This document shows positions 48,544 through 60,253 of a DNA stretch of 64,000 nucleotides, piece by piece (the stretch's first letter is position 1; each line of letters starts with the position of its first letter). The translations under genes were made by a program, and so were the position numbers. The notes beneath the pieces were generated by a model that did not search any database, was not told the DNA's origin, and saw nothing but the letters and a program-made list of their open reading frames with translations. The stretch is from Moraxella caviae. GTDB taxonomy: Bacteria; Pseudomonadota; Gammaproteobacteria; Pseudomonadales; Moraxellaceae. Location: contig NZ_MUXU01000039.1 in assembly GCF_002014985.1 (NCBI RefSeq), forward strand, positions 1 through 64,000, in the 5' to 3' direction.

Positions 48544-49262
48544 GATTTGGCTGGCTTGGCGTTTGCCATCTTAGCTTCAATCGCCTTTTTGCGCACGCTC
48601 AAATACAGCAAAATTCCGCCCATCGCAGGCAATAAAAAATGCGTCTTGCCAAAAATTATCAGACACGCTGCCGTCATGCCAATGCCAACAAGCGAACTTT
48701 CGTGCGTTCGCTCCCTTGCCCACTGCTCCACAAAAATCACCAAAAACAGTGCCGTCATCGCAAATTCCGCCCCTGTCAAATCAAACGGCAGCACCGCCCC
48801 AAGCACACCACCCAATGCTGAACCCGCCACCCAATAAATGTGCAAAAACAGCGTAACCAGCACCATAAACCACGCCCTATCCACGCCATTTGGGTCAGCG
48901 GTGTAGTTAATCGCAAAACTCTCATCGGTCATGCCAGCAATCAAATACCAACGCTTCCAGCCAGTAATGCCTTCAAACTTACCGAGCATAGAAATGCCAT
49001 AAAAAATCTGTCTGGCACTGACCATCAGCACCAGCAAAAGCACCGATGACGGCGCAAATGCCATAATCAGCATACCTGCGACAATAAATTCCACCGACCC
49101 TGCAAAAATAAACAACGCCATCAGCGCAGGATACCACGCCGAAAATCCCAGCGAAGACATATACACGCCATACGCCATGCCCAAAAACAAAAAGCCTGAC
49201 ATAATCGGCAGACTGTGAGCAAAGGCGGCTTTAGCGGTGTGGCGTAAATCAGGTGAAATCAT
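48540..49262 (-). CDS. azlC: Branched-chain amino acid exporter subunit AzlC
   Basis: A 240-residue inner-membrane protein of the AzlC/YgaZ family: AAFAHSLPIMSGFLFLGMAYG, FIFAGSVEFIVAGMLI, ARQIFYGISML and GMTDESFAINY are characteristic. Exports valine/isoleucine/leucine or azaleucine in characterised systems. First gene of the azlC-azlD pair. No Lrp-type regulator is beside it. Confidence 0.93.
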   Translation of the reverse strand: MISPDLRHTAKAAFAHSLPIMSGFLFLGMAYGVYMSSLGFSAWYPALMALFIFAGSVEFIVAGMLIMAFAPSSVLLLVLMVSARQIFYGISMLGKFEGITGWKRWYLIAGMTDESFAINYTADPNGVDRAWFMVLVTLFLHIYWVAGSALGGVLGAVLPFDLTGAEFAMTALFLVIFVEQWARERTHESSLVGIGMTAACLIIFGKTHFLLPAMGGILLYLSVRKKAIEAKMANAKPAKS

Positions 49263-49548
49263 GGGTTTTGTTTTGATGGATTGGCAAATGGCTGGAATAA
49301 ATGAGCTGGGCTTAGTGATTTAAGGTTGGCGATTTAATTGAGTTTATGGTGAAATTTGATAGTTTAGGTTCGCAATTGGTATTCAAACTTATCAGCCAGA
49401 CTGACAACACAGCCCAGCATTTAAAAACTCTCTGGCAAATCTTAGTTTTTTGCTTAGCCTATAAACCAAAAAACACCCTGTAATTTATCGGCTTTTGATA
49501 CATCTGTCAAGAGTGGCAATCCAAACAATGTTTGGCGGCTCAATTTCA

Positions 49549-50388
49549 TCACAAAATCCGCCCCAACAACTCAAACTGCGGGTACTGGCTAAGGCTTGCC
49601 AAGCCACGATAGCCCTGCGCCAGTCGTTCGCTGTCGTTTTGGATCAGTTCTGCGCATTTATCCGCAAGTAGCTCATAAGGCGCGCCTGCCACGCCTGCCA
49701 AAAATCGTGGCTCAATGACGGTGGTTGGGTTGATTTCGCTGACGATTGGCACAGCATTATTCATCAGATATGAGCAGCGCACCACTTCAAAAATCTCAGT
49801 CGTACGCAGGTGCGGATTGACGATGAGCTTGGCGCGCGCAATCCACTCATCACGCTGCTTGCCGTACACATTGAACAAATGCTTAAAGCGCAGCCCACGC
49901 GCCATCAGCTCGTCCAGCACTTTTTTACGCCTGTCGTTGGTTGAGCCATAAAACAGCACGTCAATATCTTGCTTGATGCCGCTATGCTGGCTGTAAATGC
50001 GGTTGAGTGATTTTTGATAGCCAAATTCAAACAGCTTCGCCTGCACGCCAAATTCTTGCCACAGCGCAAGATTTTTGGTGCTGTAATCCCAAATCACAAA
50101 CCGCTCGCCCAGCGCCAAATACAGCTTTGTCCACTCACGAATCACAGGGTGTTCGCTTTGTAAATCCAGCTGTTCTAGATTAAAAACGATGGTATTGCTC
50201 GGCAGCTCAAGCGCTTTTTCACCAAGCGTATGCACGCCAAAGACGATGTTTGTCGCTTCTGTATAAATCGTACGGCTCGTGATGGTCGCTGCCACGCCAA
50301 GCTCCAGCAGCGAAAAATACAAAAGTTCGGCAAGCTCATCAAACACGCCGGGGTAAAAAGTGGTGATGTTGTAGGTGGGTTTTGTCAT
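49549..50388 (-). CDS. Glycosyltransferase-like protein (GT-B type C-terminal half)
   Basis: About 279 residues from ATG 50388 (MTKPTYNITTFYPG); an upstream in-frame start at 50478 adds 30 unlikely residues. The N-terminal half has VFNLEQLDLQSEH and YLALGERFVIWDYS; the C-terminal half has DIDVLFYGSTNDRRKKVLDEL, LFNVYGKQRDEWIARAKLIVN and EVVRCSYLMNNAVPIVSE, the pattern of nucleotide-sugar binding domains in GT1/GT4-like enzymes. The donor-binding Glu could be in TTEIFEVVR. Substrate unknown. It stands between azlC and the Xre gene. Confidence 0.65.
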   Translation of the reverse strand: MTKPTYNITTFYPGVFDELAELLYFSLLELGVAATITSRTIYTEATNIVFGVHTLGEKALELPSNTIVFNLEQLDLQSEHPVIREWTKLYLALGERFVIWDYSTKNLALWQEFGVQAKLFEFGYQKSLNRIYSQHSGIKQDIDVLFYGSTNDRRKKVLDELMARGLRFKHLFNVYGKQRDEWIARAKLIVNPHLRTTEIFEVVRCSYLMNNAVPIVSEINPTTVIEPRFLAGVAGAPYELLADKCAELIQNDSERLAQGYRGLASLSQYPQFELLGRIL

Positions 50389-50583
50389 AAGATTGGTGCG
50401 CTGCTTTGCAAAATCACTGGTTGTTAAATCGGCAAGGCAAAATCGCCCAAGCCAAGCGCTATTGTAGCACAAAACCAAACTTACGATAAAATGGTGTTTG
50501 ACTTAAAATGCAGGTTGGGATTGGGAATGGCAAGGCGAGAAGCAAACAGCGCAAAAACACACCAAAAAGAAACTGGCAAAAAA

Positions 50584-50946
50584 TTATTGATCCAGCAAAC
50601 GGCGCAATAATGCGATTTCTTTATCTTTTTGCACCAGCATTTCGTCTTTATGCGCGATGATGAGTTTAAGTTTTTCTATTTCTTGCTGACTGCTGTAATT
50701 TCTATTGACGCAATTTTGGTTGTTATCACCAATCAACAACGCCACGTCTTTATCTGATTTTAGCAGCTCAACCACATCAATATTAAAGGTGTTGGCAATA
50801 TTTTGCAAATGCTCGATGGTGATTTTGCTCTCTCCACGCTCAAGTTTGGCATAGCCATTTTTTGACATTCTCAATTTTTCCGCCATTTGCTCTTGGGTCA
50901 AATGTTGCTCTTTTCTTAATTGAGCAAGATTATTGGGAATGTCCAT
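50584..50946 (-). CDS. Xre-family regulator with C-terminal coiled coil
   Basis: 120 residues from ATG 50946 (MDIPNNLAQLRKEQ); a start 21 bases upstream is less likely. The HTH covers residues ~5-60 (LTQEQMAEKLRMSKNGYAKLERGESKITIEHL). The tail from ~85 is a charged heptad coil (EIEKLKLIIAHKDEMLVQKDKEIALLRRLL) suited to dimerisation. This layout is common in plasmid, phage and accessory-locus regulators. It is transcribed divergently from the membrane protein at 51082 across 135 bases, suggesting control of that gene. Confidence 0.85.
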   Translation of the reverse strand: MDIPNNLAQLRKEQHLTQEQMAEKLRMSKNGYAKLERGESKITIEHLQNIANTFNIDVVELLKSDKDVALLIGDNNQNCVNRNYSSQQEIEKLKLIIAHKDEMLVQKDKEIALLRRLLDQ

Positions 50947-51081
50947 AAAGCACCTTTTTGTGGGCAAAAGTCATAAAAAGTGGGTGGGAAAAATCGGGTT
51001 TGTTGGTGGATTTTCAAGGTATTTTATTATAAATTTTAAATAGTTTCAATTTTTTTATTCATTATTCATAAGGAGAATAGC

Positions 51082-51732
51082 ATGATAGAACTTACAAGCT
51101 TTGATGGGCACAAAAAACAAGTGGAGGTCTGTAGTATTTCAGGAAAAGTAATTGATGTTAGGCGCACAGTTAAGACGCATATCAGCGGTCGTTCTCATGC
51201 TTTAGCAGGAGGCAAAAATAGATATGCACATGCTGGAACATCCATAAAATCAAGCAATACAACTCATGATGAGGTTTATATTGTTAATGAAGCTGGCAAA
51301 GAAGAAGTTTTGAGACTGACCAATTTTGAAGAAGCCAATATCCGAGCTGGCCACCACGTTCAAGCGCTATACTTCAAAGGGTTTTCACCAAAAGGCGATC
51401 CGACAACCACCCCTTACATTTTAATAAATAACAGATCTCTTGACAAAGTTGTGAAAAAATACGATGAGATAATAGAACCATTATTCAAAACAGGCCTAAT
51501 AGGCTTAATGAAATTACAATTTAATCAAATATCTTCAAGTGTGGTTTTTGTTGCATTGGTAATCATACCATTAATTATCGCCCTATTTACTGCTTTGATT
51601 TTTACACCTGTCTTTGCAGCCGGCTATCTCATATGGTGGATGTACGCATCACGTAACATTAACAAGCAAGCAGAAGAGCTGTTTGGCGAAATTGATTTGC
51701 AAATAAAACAATACCTTCTACCGCCGACTTAA
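51082..51732 (+). CDS. Unrecognised membrane protein, divergent from an Xre gene
   Basis: 216 residues, no family recognised. Residues 1-115 are soluble and beta-rich (VEVCSISGKVIDVRRTVKTH, DEVYIVNEAGKEEVLRLTNF, HHVQALYFKG). A hydrophobic segment at ~153-190 (VVFVALVIIPLIIALFTALI, then FAAGYLIWWMYAS) spans the membrane once or twice. A short amphipathic tail ends at LLPPT. The start follows AAGGAGAA, a strong ribosome-binding site. Base composition is visibly more AT-rich than the core genes. With the divergent Xre regulator it looks like a small acquired module; function unknown. Confidence 0.7.
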   Translation: MIELTSFDGHKKQVEVCSISGKVIDVRRTVKTHISGRSHALAGGKNRYAHAGTSIKSSNTTHDEVYIVNEAGKEEVLRLTNFEEANIRAGHHVQALYFKGFSPKGDPTTTPYILINNRSLDKVVKKYDEIIEPLFKTGLIGLMKLQFNQISSSVVFVALVIIPLIIALFTALIFTPVFAAGYLIWWMYASRNINKQAEELFGEIDLQIKQYLLPPT

Positions 51733-51797
51733 TGATAGACTGGTTTTTCCATACCCCGGTTTACACAACCCAACATTTCAGAATAAATTTTTGCAAT

Positions 51798-51825
51798 GTT
51801 GGGTTTTCGCCTTGCTCAACCCAAC
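51798..51825. repeat. Dispersed GTTGGGTT...AACCCAAC palindrome
   Basis: Same family as at the window start, with core TTCGCCTTGCTC. An extra half-copy (ACAACCCAAC) lies at ~51774. Confidence 0.7.
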
Positions 51826-51903
51826 CTGCAGATGAATTATTTTATAACCATTAAACACCTAAAAAAATCCCAAACCACTTCAACCAACTCATATTTCACA
51901 CAC

Positions 51904-51933
51904 AAAAAAGACCACCCTAGAGTGGTCTTTTTT
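51904..51933. terminator. Terminator of prfC
   Basis: Perfect stem AAAAAAGACCAC / GTGGTCTTTTTT with a 6-base loop, immediately beyond the prfC stop at 51937. Works for both strands. Confidence 0.92.
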
Positions 51934-51936
51934 CAA

Positions 51937-53520
51937 TCAATGCTCACGAGTGCTGCGAAACTCCACTTCAGGGTAGCGCTCTTGCATCAGCTGCAGATTC
52001 ACACGGCTTGGCGCAAGATACGTCAAATAGCCGCCGCCATCGATGGACAGCTGGTCGTGGGCTTTTTTCTTGAATTTCTCAAGCGCCGCCTTGTCATCGC
52101 AGTGAATCCAGCGCACCGTCGCAATAGAAATCGGCTCAAAGCTGCACTGCACCTTATATTCTTCTTTTAGGCGGTGTGCCACAACTTCAAATTGCAGCAC
52201 GCCCACCGCACCCAAAATCAAATCGTTGTTAATCTGCGGCATAAATACTTGGGTCGCGCCTTCTTCAGAAAGCTGCTGCAAGCCCTTTTGTAGTTGCTTA
52301 GATTTCATCGGATCTTTTAGCACCACACGGCGAAACAACTCAGGCGCAAAGTGCGGAATGCCCGTAAAATTCAGCACTTCACCACTGGTAAAGCTGTCGC
52401 CAATCTGAATCGTGCCGTGATTATGCAAGCCAATAATATCACCAGCGTAGGCTTCTTCTAGGGCTTGGCGATCGCCCGCCAAAAACGTTACCGCGTCTGA
52501 AATGCGCACTTCTTTACCCAGTCGCACATGATTCATTTTCATGCCTTTTTCGTATTTACCAGAACAAATTCTTAAAAAGGCAATACGGTCGCGGTGGCGT
52601 GGGTCCATGTTGGCTTGAATTTTAAAAACAAAGCCGCTAAATTCGCTCTCGGTCGCCAGCACGGCACGCTCCACCGCTGGCGCAGACTGTGGCGCAGGTG
52701 CGTATTTGGTGATCGTATCTAGCACCATGTTCACACCAAAATTCCCCAATGCCGTACCAAACAGCACAGGCGTAATTTCCCCTGCCAAAAACGCTTCAAC
52801 CGACCAATCCTCCGCTGTCATCTGCGCAAGCTCTAGGCTGTCGGTAAAGGCATTAAACATCAGCTCGCCCAGACGCTCTCTTACGTCAGGGTGGTCGTAG
52901 CCGTCTCTGGTCTCAATATCAATAATCTCGCCACCATGCCCTTTTTTGTACAGGTACAATTTATCATCAAAAAGTCCGTACACGCCCACGAAATCCTGCC
53001 CCATGCCCATCGGCCAAAAAAACGGTACGCATTTGATTTTTAAGACATTTTCAATCTCATCAAGCAGCGACAGCGGGTCTTGGATTTCACGGTCAAGTTT
53101 GTTCACAAATGAGATGATGGGCGTGTCTCGCATACGGCAAATTTCCATCAGCTTGATGGTGCGCTCTTCCACGCCTTTTGCGCCATCAATCACCATCAGT
53201 GCGCTGTCCACCGCCGTCAAGGTGCGGTAAGTGTCTTCGCCAAAGTCGGCGTGGCCGGGGGTGTCCAAAAGATTTACCACGCAGTCGTTATAATCAAACT
53301 GCATGACAGACGTGGTGATAGAAATGCCACGCTCTTGCTCCATGCTCATCCAGTCGGACGTGGCGTGCTTGTCGGTTTTGCGTGATTTTACTTCGCCTGC
53401 GCTTTGGATTGCCTTGCCCCACAGCAGCAGTTTTTCGGTCATGGTGGTTTTACCTGCGTCAGGGTGGCTGATGATGGCGAAAGTGCGGCGTTTTTGGATT
53501 TCTTGGGTAAGATTGCTCAT
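51937..53520 (-). CDS. prfC: Peptide chain release factor 3
   Basis: A 527-residue translational GTPase that recycles RF1/RF2 after peptide release. G1 is [17 protein letters not shown]3 is [15 protein letters not shown]4 is NKLD in FVNKLDRE. Domain II has [20 protein letters not shown] start at ATG 53520 ([17 protein letters not shown]), the conserved N-terminus; six codons further upstream are open but unneeded. It stands downstream of lpd on the same strand with a ~290-base gap. Confidence 0.97.
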   Translation of the reverse strand: MSNLTQEIQKRRTFAIISHPDAGKTTMTEKLLLWGKAIQSAGEVKSRKTDKHATSDWMSMEQERGISITTSVMQFDYNDCVVNLLDTPGHADFGEDTYRTLTAVDSALMVIDGAKGVEERTIKLMEICRMRDTPIISFVNKLDREIQDPLSLLDEIENVLKIKCVPFFWPMGMGQDFVGVYGLFDDKLYLYKKGHGGEIIDIETRDGYDHPDVRERLGELMFNAFTDSLELAQMTAEDWSVEAFLAGEITPVLFGTALGNFGVNMVLDTITKYAPAPQSAPAVERAVLATESEFSGFVFKIQANMDPRHRDRIAFLRICSGKYEKGMKMNHVRLGKEVRISDAVTFLAGDRQALEEAYAGDIIGLHNHGTIQIGDSFTSGEVLNFTGIPHFAPELFRRVVLKDPMKSKQLQKGLQQLSEEGATQVFMPQINNDLILGAVGVLQFEVVAHRLKEEYKVQCSFEPISIATVRWIHCDDKAALEKFKKKAHDQLSIDGGGYLTYLAPSRVNLQLMQERYPEVEFRSTREH

Positions 53521-53747
53521 AACTTTAAAAAATTGCACAAAATTAGCGCATATTATAAGGCTTTATGCGTGAAAAGACCATATTAAATAAGACTTGATTG
53601 TCATAAGGCGCTTATCTCGCGGCGCAACGGCTTATTCTTTACCAAAGCCATGTCAAATTCGTTCACACATCTTAAACCGTTAAATCTTAAACCGTTAAAT
53701 CTTAAAATCTTTCAAAACTGCCCAAACCTACCACCCATTTACAAAAA

Positions 53748-53775
53748 ACAAACCCCTGCCGTAGCAAGGGTTTGA
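53748..53775 (-). terminator. Terminator of the suc operon after lpdA
   Basis: Stem CAAACCC.TGC / GCA.GGGTTTG with a CGTA loop, 34 bases after the lpdA stop; a run of T follows on the minus strand. Confidence 0.8.
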
Positions 53776-53808
53776 GCATTCAATAATTTAAAACAAAACC
53801 TTGTTAAA

Positions 53809-55269
<1,461 letters not shown>

Positions 55270-55320
55270 TTATGTGTTTGTTTTTAAAGGATTTATTGCT
55301 TATATAAGCAAATTTTTTAA

Positions 55321-55379
55321 AAAGCCTGCCTGCAACAGACAGGCTTTAGATTGTCAAAAGACTACCATCAAAAGATGGT
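55321..55379 (-). terminator. Two intercistronic hairpins between sucB and lpdA
   Basis: On the minus strand a short ACCATC/GATGGT stem (55364-55379) comes first, then AAAGCCTG.CTG / CAG.CAGGCTTT (55321-55347), followed by TTTAAAAAATTT. The second resembles a weak terminator and could lower lpdA output or protect the sucB 3' end. Confidence 0.6.
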
Positions 55380-55386
55380 GATCAAA

Positions 55387-56580
55387 TTACAAATCAAGCA
55401 ATAGCATTGATGGATCTTCAATCAATTCTTTGATGGTTACAAGGAATTGTACCGCATCTTTACCGTCAATCAAACGGTGGTCATAAGACAGTGCCAAATA
55501 CATCATCGGCAAGATTACCACTTCACCGTTTACTGCCATTGGACGCTCGTTGATGGCGTGCATACCCAAAATCGCAGTTTGTGGTGGGTTGATGATTGGT
55601 GTAGACATTAGCGAACCAAACACACCGCCGTTGGTGATGGTGAATGTGCCGCCAGTCATCTCTTCGATTGCCAATTTGCCTTCGCGTGCTTTGATGGCAT
55701 AATCACGGATGCCCGCTTCTACGTCAGCTAAGCCCATGCTGTCAGTATCGCGCAGTACAGGCACAACCAAGCCACGATCGCTTGATACCGCCACGCCCAC
55801 GTCATAGAAGCCGTGGTAAACGATGTCGTCGCCATCGATAGAAGCGTTCACTGCTGGGAAACGTTTTAGAGCTTCGGTCGCTGCTTTTACGAACAATGAC
55901 ATAAAGCCAAGTTTCACGCCATGACGTTTTTCAAAGCGGTCTTTGTACTTAGCACGCAAATCCATCAATGGCTTCATGTTCACTTCGTTGAACGTGGTCA
56001 GCATTGCGGTTTCTTGGGTGGCGGCAAGCAGACGCTCAGCGATGCGCTTACGCAAGCGAGTCATTGGTACGCGAGTTTCAGCACGCTCACCCACAGCAGT
56101 AGCGATTACGCTGCCAGATGAAGTTTTCAAAGTTGGGTTTACCATGTCAGACTTAGTAACACGGCCGCCACGACCTGTGCCAGCCACGTCCGCTGGGTTT
56201 ACACCAGTTTCTTTAGCAGCTTTACGCACCGCTGGGCTTTGGTCTTTGAAATCGCCTTCAGCAGTGGCTGGTGCAGCTTGTGCAGGCGCGGCAGCTGGCT
56301 CAGCTTTTTCTTCGGCTGGTGCGGCTGGTTTTTCAGCAGGTGCAGCGCCCGCTTCAAACTGCGCAATCACTTCAGCAGACAATACGGTGTCGTCCACGCC
56401 TTTTACAATGCTGGTTACCACGCCATCATCAGGCGCAACCACTTCAAGCACCACTTTGTCAGTTTCAATTTCTGCAAGCAGTTGGTCGCGGCTTACCGCA
56501 TCACCTTCGGCAACGTGCCATTCTACGATTGTGCCGTCTTGTACTGATTCTGGGAACACAGGGGCTTTAATTTCAGCCAT
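55387..56580 (-). CDS. sucB: Dihydrolipoyllysine succinyltransferase (E2 of 2-oxoglutarate dehydrogenase)
   Basis: A 397-residue core subunit. One lipoyl domain (lipoyl lysine K42 in [10 protein letters not shown]), an Ala/Pro/Glu linker ([20 protein letters not shown]), an E3-binding domain ([20 protein letters not shown]), and the catalytic domain ending [18 protein letters not shown] with the active His and Asp. Size matches SucB with a single lipoyl domain. It forms the 24-mer core of the complex with SucA and LpdA. Confidence 0.98.
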   Translation of the reverse strand: MAEIKAPVFPESVQDGTIVEWHVAEGDAVSRDQLLAEIETDKVVLEVVAPDDGVVTSIVKGVDDTVLSAEVIAQFEAGAAPAEKPAAPAEEKAEPAAAPAQAAPATAEGDFKDQSPAVRKAAKETGVNPADVAGTGRGGRVTKSDMVNPTLKTSSGSVIATAVGERAETRVPMTRLRKRIAERLLAATQETAMLTTFNEVNMKPLMDLRAKYKDRFEKRHGVKLGFMSLFVKAATEALKRFPAVNASIDGDDIVYHGFYDVGVAVSSDRGLVVPVLRDTDSMGLADVEAGIRDYAIKAREGKLAIEEMTGGTFTITNGGVFGSLMSTPIINPPQTAILGMHAINERPMAVNGEVVILPMMYLALSYDHRLIDGKDAVQFLVTIKELIEDPSMLLLDL

Positions 56581-56807
56581 GATAAACTCCTAGGTTTATT
56601 TGATTTGTTTGCAAAATTTTATTCAAAAGTGCGCTTTTCACACTTTATCAAATGATTGAAATCCACCTTAAAACCAATTCATAAAACCGATTAAAAATGG
56701 ATTGATAAAAACAATTTAAAAACTGCCAAATCCACATCTACTCATTGCTCATCACTTTACACATTCGCTTAATATCGTGTTAATGTATAAATCAAGCAAA
56801 AAGCAGG

Positions 56808-56838
56808 AAAGCTAAGCTGCATCGCACAGCTTAGCTTT
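56808..56838 (-). terminator. Intercistronic hairpin between sucA and sucB
   Basis: Perfect 12-bp stem AAAGCTAAGCTG / CAGCTTAGCTTT starting 6 bases after the sucA stop. On the minus strand it is followed by CCTGC and then TTTTT, so termination would be partial; mRNA stabilisation is an alternative. Confidence 0.65.
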
Positions 56839-56843
56839 AAGGG

Positions 56844-59696
56844 TTATTGCAACTGATCTTCGGCAACGTTCAACGCCTGAGCGATGAGCGCTTTTTGCTG
56901 CGCTGCGTGAATCTTCGGCGAGCCTGTCGCTGGTGCGGCTGCCGCAGGACGTGCTGCTGGTGCTGCCAATTTGTCCGCAGGGATAAAGCGATACAACTCT
57001 GGTAGCAGATAGTACCACGCACCTTGGTTTAGCGGCTCTTCTTGCGCCCATACCACAGATTCTAGGTTTGGATACTTGGCAAGCTCTTCTTGGATACGCG
57101 CTTCTGGCAATGGATACAACTGCTCAACACGCACGATGGCAACGTTGTCCAAGCCAAGTTTACGGCGCTGATCCAGCAGCTCGTAGTACACTTTACCACC
57201 GCACAGCACTAGGCGAGTTACCTTGCTGTTGTCCAGCGCATCAATCTCTGGCAATACCGTTTCAAACTTACCATTTGCAAGCTCTTCAAGCTGCGAAGTT
57301 GCCAACGGATGACGCAGCAAAGATTTTGGCGACATCACAATCAGTGGCTTGCGTGCTGGGCGCACCACTTGGCGGCGCAGCGCATGGAAAATCTGCGCAG
57401 GCGTGGTCGGTGTGATGACTTGCATATTATCTTCGGCACACAGCTGCAAATAACGCTCTAGACGTGCTGATGAATGCTCAGGGCCTTGACCTTCAAAGCC
57501 GTGTGGCAATAGCATTACCAAGCCTGCCAAACGCTGCCATTTGGTTTCACCGCTGGCGATAAACTGGTCAATCACCACTTGCGCACCGTTGGCAAAGTCG
57601 CCAAACTGCGCTTCCCAAATAATCAATGCGTCAGGCATGGTGGTGGCATAGCCGTATTCAAAGGCAAGCACCGCTTCTTCTGACAATAGCGAGTTATAAG
57701 TAGCAAAACGTGCTTGATTTTGTGAAACGTGCTGCAGCGGAATGTACATACTGCCGTCTTTTTGACTGAACAGCTCTGAATGACGATGACTGAACGTACC
57801 ACGACCCACGTCTTCACCTGTGATGCGCACAAGTTTGCCTTCGTCCACCAAAGACGCATACGCCAAAGTCTCAGCGGCACCCCAGTTTAGCGGCTCTTGA
57901 CCTGTTTGCATTGCCAGACGCTGCTCGATTACCTTGGCAACTTGACGCTGCAATTCAAAACCTTCTGGCACTTTCGCCATCGCTTCGCCATAGGCTTTTA
58001 GCTTGTTAATGTCAACGCCGGTTTCCCAGTCGTCCACCAGCTGATGACCCACATAAGGCGACCAATCCACAAATAGACTGGTGTCTGGCTCTTTCACCAA
58101 GCCATTTGCCACGTCTTCGCCATTGTCCAGAGCCACACGATAATCATCTTCTAGTTTGGCGCTGTCGTCTGCGCTTAGCACGCTTTCATCTGCCAATTTC
58201 TTGGCGTATTGCGCGCGTGTGGTTGGCAATTTTTTGATGATTTGGTACATCAAAGGCTGAGTGGCTGACGGCTCGTCCGATTCGTTATGACCGTTACGGC
58301 GGTAGCACACGATGTCAAGTACGATGTCTTTGCCAAATTCACGGCGATAATCTACCAAAAGCTGAGATGCAAACACCACCGCTTCTGGGTCGTCGCCATT
58401 GACGTGCAGCACTGGTGCGTGTACCATTTTCGCCACATCTGTGCAGTACTCGGTCGAGCGTGCGTCTTGTGGGCGTGAAGTGGTAAAGCCCACTTGGTTG
58501 TTAATCACAACGTGCAACGTACCGCCTGTCTTATAGGCGCGTGTTTGCGACATTTGGAAAGTTTCTTGGTTTACGCCTTGACCTGCAAAGGCTGCGTCGC
58601 CATGCACCACGATTGGTAGTACAGTGCTGTTATCAATGTCGTAGCCGTATTCTTCACTGCGGCGAGCTTGGCGCGCACGCACAGAACCCAGCATAACAGG
58701 CGATACGATTTCTAGGTGCGATGGGTTGTACGCCAAAGCAAGGTGCAGCTCACCGCCTTTGGTGGTTACGTTTGAGCTAAAGCCATTGTGGTATTTTACG
58801 TCGCCTGAGCCGATGGTTGGCTGTACTTTACCATCAAATTCATCAAACAAAGCGCTTGGGTTTTTACCCATGATGTTTACCAGCAAGTTCAAACGACCAC
58901 GGTGCGCCATGCCAATCACGACTTCTTTTGCACCATAACCGCCCACACGCTGAATCATCTCATGCACAGCTGGGATAAAGCTCTCACCGCCTTCAAGACC
59001 AAAACGCTTCACGCCTGTGTACTTACGCGCAAGGTATTTTTCAAGACCTTCAGCCGCAGTCAAGCGATCCAGAATTTCTAGTTTTTTGGCGTTGTCAAAG
59101 CGAATGTGTCCGTGGTTTGACTCGATGTAATTTTCAAACCAGCGTTTTTCAGCAGCGGTGAAAACGTGCATGAACTCATAGCCAATGCTGCCACAGTACA
59201 CACGTTCAAGAATCTCAATGATTTCACGCAAAGTCGCTTCAGATTTACCGATTGCCAAATCATTGGTTGGGAATAGCGTGTCCAAATCCGCTTCAGACAA
59301 GCCATGAAATTGCAAGGTCAAATCTTCCACTGGCGCACGTTGTTGCAGTCCTAGCGGATCAAGTTTTGCCTTACGATGACCACGGCGACGATAAGCGCTG
59401 ATCAGCTGCTGAACCGCCATTTGTTTTGGGTCGCACTCGCCTGTGCCACCTGCCGTTGGGCGTGCGTTGGTTTGGTTGCGTGCCAAAAGCAGATACTGCT
59501 CTTTGATGGCGTTATGCGGCGCATCAGCGTCCGAACGGTAATCCGCAAAGTACTTTTGCCAATCTTCGCTCACGCTTTGATTGTCTTCCAAATACTGCTC
59601 GTACAGCGCTTCAATATATGCCGCGCCGTCCGCTGCCAATTCAGTGTTCTGATAAGCCACCGTATCTTTGCTATTTTTAGTCATAATTTTTGCCAT
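56844..59696 (-). CDS. sucA: 2-oxoglutarate dehydrogenase E1
   Basis: A 950-residue ThDP-dependent decarboxylase, the entry subunit of the 2-oxoglutarate dehydrogenase complex. Conserved: GMAHRGRLNLLVNIMGK, YNPSHLEIVSPVMLGSVRARQ (cited in part), the ThDP/Mg motif GDAAFAGQGVNQETFQMS, RRNGHNESDEPSATQPLMY and the allosteric/E1 block HRHSELFSQKDGSMYIPL. Near the end an Ala/Pro-rich insert (APAARPAAAAPATGSP) is unusual between the last folded segment and the C-terminal helix. The ATG at 59696 or 59684 may be used; no strong Shine-Dalgarno distinguishes them. Confidence 0.97.
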   Translation of the reverse strand: MAKIMTKNSKDTVAYQNTELAADGAAYIEALYEQYLEDNQSVSEDWQKYFADYRSDADAPHNAIKEQYLLLARNQTNARPTAGGTGECDPKQMAVQQLISAYRRRGHRKAKLDPLGLQQRAPVEDLTLQFHGLSEADLDTLFPTNDLAIGKSEATLREIIEILERVYCGSIGYEFMHVFTAAEKRWFENYIESNHGHIRFDNAKKLEILDRLTAAEGLEKYLARKYTGVKRFGLEGGESFIPAVHEMIQRVGGYGAKEVVIGMAHRGRLNLLVNIMGKNPSALFDEFDGKVQPTIGSGDVKYHNGFSSNVTTKGGELHLALAYNPSHLEIVSPVMLGSVRARQARRSEEYGYDIDNSTVLPIVVHGDAAFAGQGVNQETFQMSQTRAYKTGGTLHVVINNQVGFTTSRPQDARSTEYCTDVAKMVHAPVLHVNGDDPEAVVFASQLLVDYRREFGKDIVLDIVCYRRNGHNESDEPSATQPLMYQIIKKLPTTRAQYAKKLADESVLSADDSAKLEDDYRVALDNGEDVANGLVKEPDTSLFVDWSPYVGHQLVDDWETGVDINKLKAYGEAMAKVPEGFELQRQVAKVIEQRLAMQTGQEPLNWGAAETLAYASLVDEGKLVRITGEDVGRGTFSHRHSELFSQKDGSMYIPLQHVSQNQARFATYNSLLSEEAVLAFEYGYATTMPDALIIWEAQFGDFANGAQVVIDQFIASGETKWQRLAGLVMLLPHGFEGQGPEHSSARLERYLQLCAEDNMQVITPTTPAQIFHALRRQVVRPARKPLIVMSPKSLLRHPLATSQLEELANGKFETVLPEIDALDNSKVTRLVLCGGKVYYELLDQRRKLGLDNVAIVRVEQLYPLPEARIQEELAKYPNLESVVWAQEEPLNQGAWYYLLPELYRFIPADKLAAPAARPAAAAPATGSPKIHAAQQKALIAQALNVAEDQLQ

Positions 59697-60204
59697 GTTG
59701 GTAAATTACTGGATCGCTCACCAAAACACGCAGTTTTTGGGCAAGCCATCGCCTTTTTTAAATGCGTACGCATATCTGTATAGTTTACGCCATTTGACGA
59801 CAGATAACAAGTTGCATTCTTTTGAAAAATGCAACACAGCACACTTTAATCGCCCTTTTATCACCATTTGACGGGCATTAGGCGCAATTTTACCCAAAAA
59901 TAGGATAAATTTTCTTTTATCAAATTTCACGATTGGGAAAATTTATCATTTATGCAGACTTAAAATTCAACAAATCGTCGGTTGAATGTTGGTTTCGTCC
60001 AATGAATTTACCCACTCTGTCGGTTTGTAAACCAGACTGGCTTGCAAGCTAACTTTGAATTAACTTGTAAATTAAGCAGACTTGTAAGTTGATTAGATTA
60101 TAGGATAAGCAGGCTTGCAAGTTAGGTTGGCGCAACCCAACATTTTAAAAAACGATTTTTAACCGATTTTTCTAGTTTGCCCAAAAGAAACCTGCCATAA
60201 AAAC
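59697..60204. other. Region between sdhB and sucA: sucA promoter region and decayed repeats
   Basis: About 510 bases without a gene. From ~60035 to 60125 there are degenerate copies of GCTTGCAAGTTA / ACTTGTAAATTA words, then a dispersed palindrome copy (60126-60141, GTTGGCGCAACCCAAC). The part nearest sucA (59697-59935) is AT-rich and must hold its promoter. Confidence 0.55.
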
Positions 60205-60237
60205 AAAAAAAGACCTTACAAAATAAGGTCTTTTTTT
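60205..60237 (-). terminator. Strong terminator after sdhB
   Basis: Perfect stem AAAAAAAGACCTT / AAGGTCTTTTTTT with a 7-base loop, 17 bases past the sdhB stop. It separates the sdh and suc transcripts. Confidence 0.92.
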
Positions 60238-60253
60238 CTTACAGCTAAGATTT

